Part shown: positions 5,058-7,070 of the stretch, piece after piece
Layout of the letters: each line of letters opens with the position of its first letter
Numbering within the stretch: the first letter of the stretch is position 1
From: Bdellovibrionales bacterium
Lineage (GTDB): Bacteria; Bdellovibrionota; Bdellovibrionia; Bdellovibrionales; Bdellovibrionaceae
Direction of reading: 5' to 3'
Assembly (NCBI GenBank): GCA_027320785.1
Contig: DAHVKR010000064.1
Span: 1-7,070 of the forward strand
Length of the DNA: 7,070 bases
Translations under genes and position numbers: made by a program
Notes under the pieces: model-generated
The model's database searches: none
Told to the model about the DNA's origin: nothing
What the model saw: the letters and a program-made list of their open reading frames with translations, nothing else

Positions 5058-6404
5058 TTTTAATTTCCAGGCTGTATAAGGAATATATCGAAGGGGCCAC
5101 TCAAAGCGAAGTCCTTTTTTTAAAACACTTTTAGTATGGCTGAAAGTCTGAAAACCATATTTTCCATGATAATTTCCCTGACCGCTTTCGCCCACACCTC
5201 CAAAAGGCATATTGGGATTTGTGATCTGCATGAGCGTTTCATTGAGGCAGGCGCCTCCATAGGACATTTGCTGAAGAGTTTGGTCGGCTAGTTTTTCATT
5301 TTGAGTGAATAAATAAAAAGCCAGAGGTTTCGGTCGTGATTGAATTTGCTGAAGGGCCGTTTCTAGATTTTTCATTCTTAAGACGGGGAGGATGGGCCCG
5401 AAAATTTCTTCTTGCATCACAGGATTCTCAAAACTCACTTCTTTCAGAAGGGTAGGGCTTAAATAATTTTCTGATTCTCGGATCTCGCCACCCCAATAAA
5501 TTTTAGAGGGGTCCAATAGTTTTTTCAATCGACCTAGATGTTGAGAGTTGATGATGCGAGGGTAGTTCTCGGCTTCAAAGGGGTTCGGGCCCACAACTAT
5601 TTTGATTTGCTCGGCCAGTTTCGAGAGAAAGCTATCATAAATAGAATCTTCCACAAGAAGATAGTCGGGAGCGATACAAGTTTGACCTGCGTTTAAAAAT
5701 TTCCCCCAAACAATTCGTTTGGCCGAAATGTCTAAATCCGCATCGGGCATGACGATGCAAGGACTTTTGCCTCCAAGCTCAAGAGTGGTGGGGGTGAGAT
5801 GAGTGGCGGCGGCAAGAGCGACGATTTTTCCAACTCGAGTGCTGCCGGTAAAAAAGATTTTATCAAATCGGTGTTTTAGAAGCTCTTGAGTGACCTCCAC
5901 ACCGCCTTCGGCGATAATCAGCTCTCGCGAGTCGAAATGATTTTGAATCATTTCTTGAAGAGCTCGAGAGGTATGGGGAGTTAGCTCACTGGGTTTAATC
6001 AGACAAACATTTCCCGCAGCGAGGGCTGAGACGGCCGGCATCAGGGCGAGTTGAATGGGATAGTTCCAGGGGGCGATAATCAGACAATGCCCATAGGGCT
6101 CCGGAATGAGGTATTGTCGAGAGGGGAAATTAGCCAGGTCTGCTCGGACTCTTTGAGGTTGAGACCAACGCTTGATGTTTCGAAGACAAAGATCGATTTC
6201 GTGATAGATCAGGGACAACTCGGTAGTATAAGTATCAAATTTTGATTTTCGAAAATCTTTTTGAATGGCAGCGTAGAGTTTTTCTTCATGAGCTTGAAGA
6301 GCTTTTTTGAGCTGCTTTAAAAGATGGACTCGGTATTCGATGGATTTGAGCTTTCCGGAAAAAGCCCTTTCACGCTGGGTCTCGATGATAAGTGGGATAT
6401 TCAT
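5034..6404 (-). CDS. Class 3 (ALDH3-type) aldehyde dehydrogenase
   Basis: This enzyme oxidises aldehydes to carboxylic acids with NAD(P)+. Relatives act on medium and long-chain aliphatic or aromatic aldehydes, such as fatty aldehyde and coniferyl aldehyde dehydrogenases. The 456-residue length is typical of the class, which lacks the N-terminal extension of other ALDHs. All active-site landmarks are in place: IIAPWNYP with Asn114, the coenzyme loop FFTGSTRVGK (184-193), the general base Glu209 in LELGGKSP, the nucleophile Cys243 in NAGQTC, and Glu333 in QEEIFGP. These positions coincide with the ALDH3A1 numbering. PNMPFGGVGESGQGNYHGKYGF (397-418) is the conserved C-terminal block. The tail, RYIPYTAWKLKLIRMLMG, is hydrophobic and basic and might touch a membrane or gate the substrate tunnel as in fatty aldehyde dehydrogenase. 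The ATG at 6404 has only a weak ribosome site (CGAG). The gene stands alone on its strand here, so its physiological aldehyde is not indicated; detoxification of lipid-derived aldehydes is a reasonable guess. Confidence 0.96.
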   Translation of the reverse strand: MNIPLIIETQRERAFSGKLKSIEYRVHLLKQLKKALQAHEEKLYAAIQKDFRKSKFDTYTTELSLIYHEIDLCLRNIKRWSQPQRVRADLANFPSRQYLIPEPYGHCLIIAPWNYPIQLALMPAVSALAAGNVCLIKPSELTPHTSRALQEMIQNHFDSRELIIAEGGVEVTQELLKHRFDKIFFTGSTRVGKIVALAAATHLTPTTLELGGKSPCIVMPDADLDISAKRIVWGKFLNAGQTCIAPDYLLVEDSIYDSFLSKLAEQIKIVVGPNPFEAENYPRIINSQHLGRLKKLLDPSKIYWGGEIRESENYLSPTLLKEVSFENPVMQEEIFGPILPVLRMKNLETALQQIQSRPKPLAFYLFTQNEKLADQTLQQMSYGGACLNETLMQITNPNMPFGGVGESGQGNYHGKYGFQTFSHTKSVLKKGLRFEWPLRYIPYTAWKLKLIRMLMG

Positions 6405-6504
6405 ATCTCGAGACTAAGATGAAAGAGTCTGGCTGTCTATCTACTGGTTGGCAGTGGCTAGGTTGTTGTGCTTGCGCAAAATGTAAGTTTTTTGAAGAGT
6501 CTAG

Positions 6505-6534
6505 TTGAAGACAGGTCGATTATTTCGTTACACT
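6505..6534 (+). promoter_or_regulatory. Weak candidate promoter of the small exported protein gene
   Basis: TTGAAG (6505-6510) and TACACT (6529-6534) each match four of six sigma70 consensus bases and are separated by 18 bases. The start would fall near 6541, leaving a leader of only about 11 bases that just includes the ribosome site. This is a possibility only. No better pair was seen in the 147-base gap, which also holds the palindrome TTGCGCAA at 6472-6479. Confidence 0.22.
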
Positions 6535-6551
6535 TAATGATGAGGTGAATA

Positions 6552-6833
6552 ATGAAGTGGAGTTTGGCCCTGTTCTTAATTTTGTGTCTTTGTGAAATCG
6601 GCTTTACGAAAAGTCTTCAAACTTCTCCAGTTCGAAAATCTTGGAAGCCCTCTCAAGCGACAATTGAAATAACGGGTGATAAAGCGGAGGCTCTGTTTCG
6701 AGCGACGCTCAAAAGTGATGACTCTTTAGTAGATTATTGTACAGCTCATACATGTCATTTTACGTCAAAGTGCGAATATAACCAGTTTGTCGATAAAGCC
6801 GATCAAAAATATAAGTGTACGATTATTCCTTAA
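6552..6833 (+). CDS. Small exported protein with four mature cysteines, function unknown
   Basis: This is a 93-residue protein that I do not recognise. It begins MKWSLALFLILCLCEIGFTK, a convincing Sec signal peptide, with cleavage likely around residues 18-23. The cysteines within the hydrophobic core do not form a lipobox. The mature part of about 70 residues has Cys63, Cys68, Cys74 and Cys89, enough for two disulfides in the periplasm or outside. Between the signal and the cysteines lies a segment, ATIEITGDKAEALFRATLKS (36-55), with the look of a strand followed by a helix. The ATG at 6552 follows a good GAGGTGA ribosome site. It is divergent from the aldehyde dehydrogenase gene across 147 bases and is followed by a probable terminator, so it is probably transcribed alone. 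The ribosome site, signal peptide and cysteine pattern argue that it is real. Confidence 0.76.
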   Translation: MKWSLALFLILCLCEIGFTKSLQTSPVRKSWKPSQATIEITGDKAEALFRATLKSDDSLVDYCTAHTCHFTSKCEYNQFVDKADQKYKCTIIP

Positions 6834-6938
6834 GGAGTTCGTTTTCTTCGCGATCCACATCAATATTAGAAATATCCAGTTTGCAGTATCGAAGTGCTGC
6901 TCGCTTATAACCATTTTTATCTTTTCTTTATACTCTTT

Positions 6939-6961
6939 GGGGTCCTTTTTAGGCCCTTTTT
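6939..6961 (+). terminator. Probable Rho-independent terminator after the small exported protein gene
   Basis: GGG (6940-6942), a bulged T, and CC (6944-6945) can pair with GG (6952-6953) and CCC (6954-6956) around a TTTTTA loop. A run of five T follows at 6957-6961. The stem is short, at five G-C pairs with one bulge, but it is GC-only in an AT-rich context and is followed immediately by the T run. It lies about 105 bases after the stop at 6833 and about 43 before the next start. An alternative is that it is a leader structure of the downstream gene. Confidence 0.42.
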
Positions 6962-6979
6962 ATTCGATTTAAACGAATA
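6961..6979. promoter_or_regulatory. Inverted repeat upstream of the kdpF-like gene
   Basis: TATTCG (6961-6966) and CGAATA (6974-6979) form a perfect six-base inverted repeat around ATTTAAA, and two further inner pairs also match. It ends 24 bases before the ATG at 7004, where an operator or promoter element would be expected. No clear -10/-35 pair could be assigned here. It could also be part of the preceding terminator region. Confidence 0.33.
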
Positions 6980-7003
6980 TAGAGGGTCAGGAAAGGGTTT
7001 ATT

Positions 7004-7070
7004 ATGGATTTTATCTTAGCGGGAATAGCTTCTGTTTTTATCGGGGCCTACTTAGTTTACGCCCTTCTTC
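7004..7070 (+). CDS. kdpF: KdpF-like single-span membrane peptide, start only
   Basis: Twenty-two codons are visible, reading MDFILAGIASVFIGAYLVYA followed by LL, before the window ends. The whole stretch is one hydrophobic membrane span with the tyrosine-containing YLVYALL pattern typical of KdpF, a peptide of about 30 residues that stabilises the KdpABC potassium-importing P-type ATPase. If correct, the next residues should be close to a PExF ending, with kdpA, kdpB and kdpC following on the plus strand. The ATG at 7004 follows a purine-rich GGAAAGGG ribosome site about six bases away. Any short membrane peptide, or the first helix of a larger transporter, could look similar over 22 residues, so the call depends on sequence outside the window. 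Confidence 0.58.
   Translation, partial: MDFILAGIASVFIGAYLVYALL

Noticed and set aside
6824..6928. A minus-strand stretch reading like a protein C-terminus (…RAALRYCKLDISNIDV…ENELLKE stop)
   Set aside because: The composition looks protein-like, but a stop lies about 34 codons upstream and there is no ATG, GTG or TTG start in frame. I could not support it as a gene. It might be a remnant, which a BLASTX of 6820-7000 would show.
6787..6972. A 61-codon hydrophobic plus-strand frame after the small exported protein
   Set aside because: It starts inside the preceding gene, has no ribosome site, and runs through the terminator-like hairpin. The hydrophobicity comes from T-rich DNA.
1..7070. CRISPR arrays, tRNA or rRNA genes, insertion sequence ends or transposases
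   Set aside because: No regularly spaced direct repeats, RNA gene signatures or transposase-like frames were seen on either strand.

Overview
The window comes from a moderately AT-rich Gram-negative bacterium. It encodes an inner-membrane RND efflux pump, several proteins with Sec-type signal peptides, and what looks like the first gene of a Kdp potassium ATPase operon. The mix of secreted LRR protein, secreted kinase-fold protein and small cysteine-containing exported protein would fit a predatory or host-associated deltaproteobacterial lineage such as Bdellovibrionota. That placement is only an inference, since no rRNA or other taxonomic marker is present.

Layout. Positions 1-2006 (minus) hold the N-terminal two thirds of an HAE1-type RND efflux transporter that runs off the left edge. 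Positions 2136-2440 (plus) hold a decayed, internally deleted and truncated gene resembling DUF4336 proteins. It abuts a compact type II toxin-antitoxin module (2441-3011, minus): a MazF/PemK-family mRNA interferase preceded by a small basic antitoxin, with the two overlapping by 8 bases. Upstream of the antitoxin is a good sigma70 promoter (TTGATT, 17-base spacer, TATAAT) buried in a near-perfect 40-bp palindrome, a textbook arrangement for conditional autorepression. The cassette sits where the end of the DUF4336 gene should be, which suggests it arrived by insertion or replacement.

Positions 3146-3910 (minus) encode an exported leucine-rich-repeat protein with an exact 24-residue period. 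Divergently transcribed from it is a putative secreted protein with a HipA/PI3K/FAM20-like kinase fold (4044-5057, plus) that retains the Lys, Glu, DxxxxN and DNG positions expected of an active enzyme. Its 3' end overlaps by 24 bases the convergent gene for a class 3 aldehyde dehydrogenase (5034-6404, minus), which has a complete active site. A small exported protein with four mature cysteines (6552-6833, plus) follows, then a probable terminator and a small inverted repeat. The window closes with a 22-codon start of a single-span peptide resembling KdpF (7004 onward).

The genes do not form one pathway. The tightest functional unit is the toxin-antitoxin module with its operator. The most unusual protein is the exported kinase, and its divergent pairing with an exported LRR protein is the best candidate here for a little-described system, though nothing in the sequence proves that the two work together.
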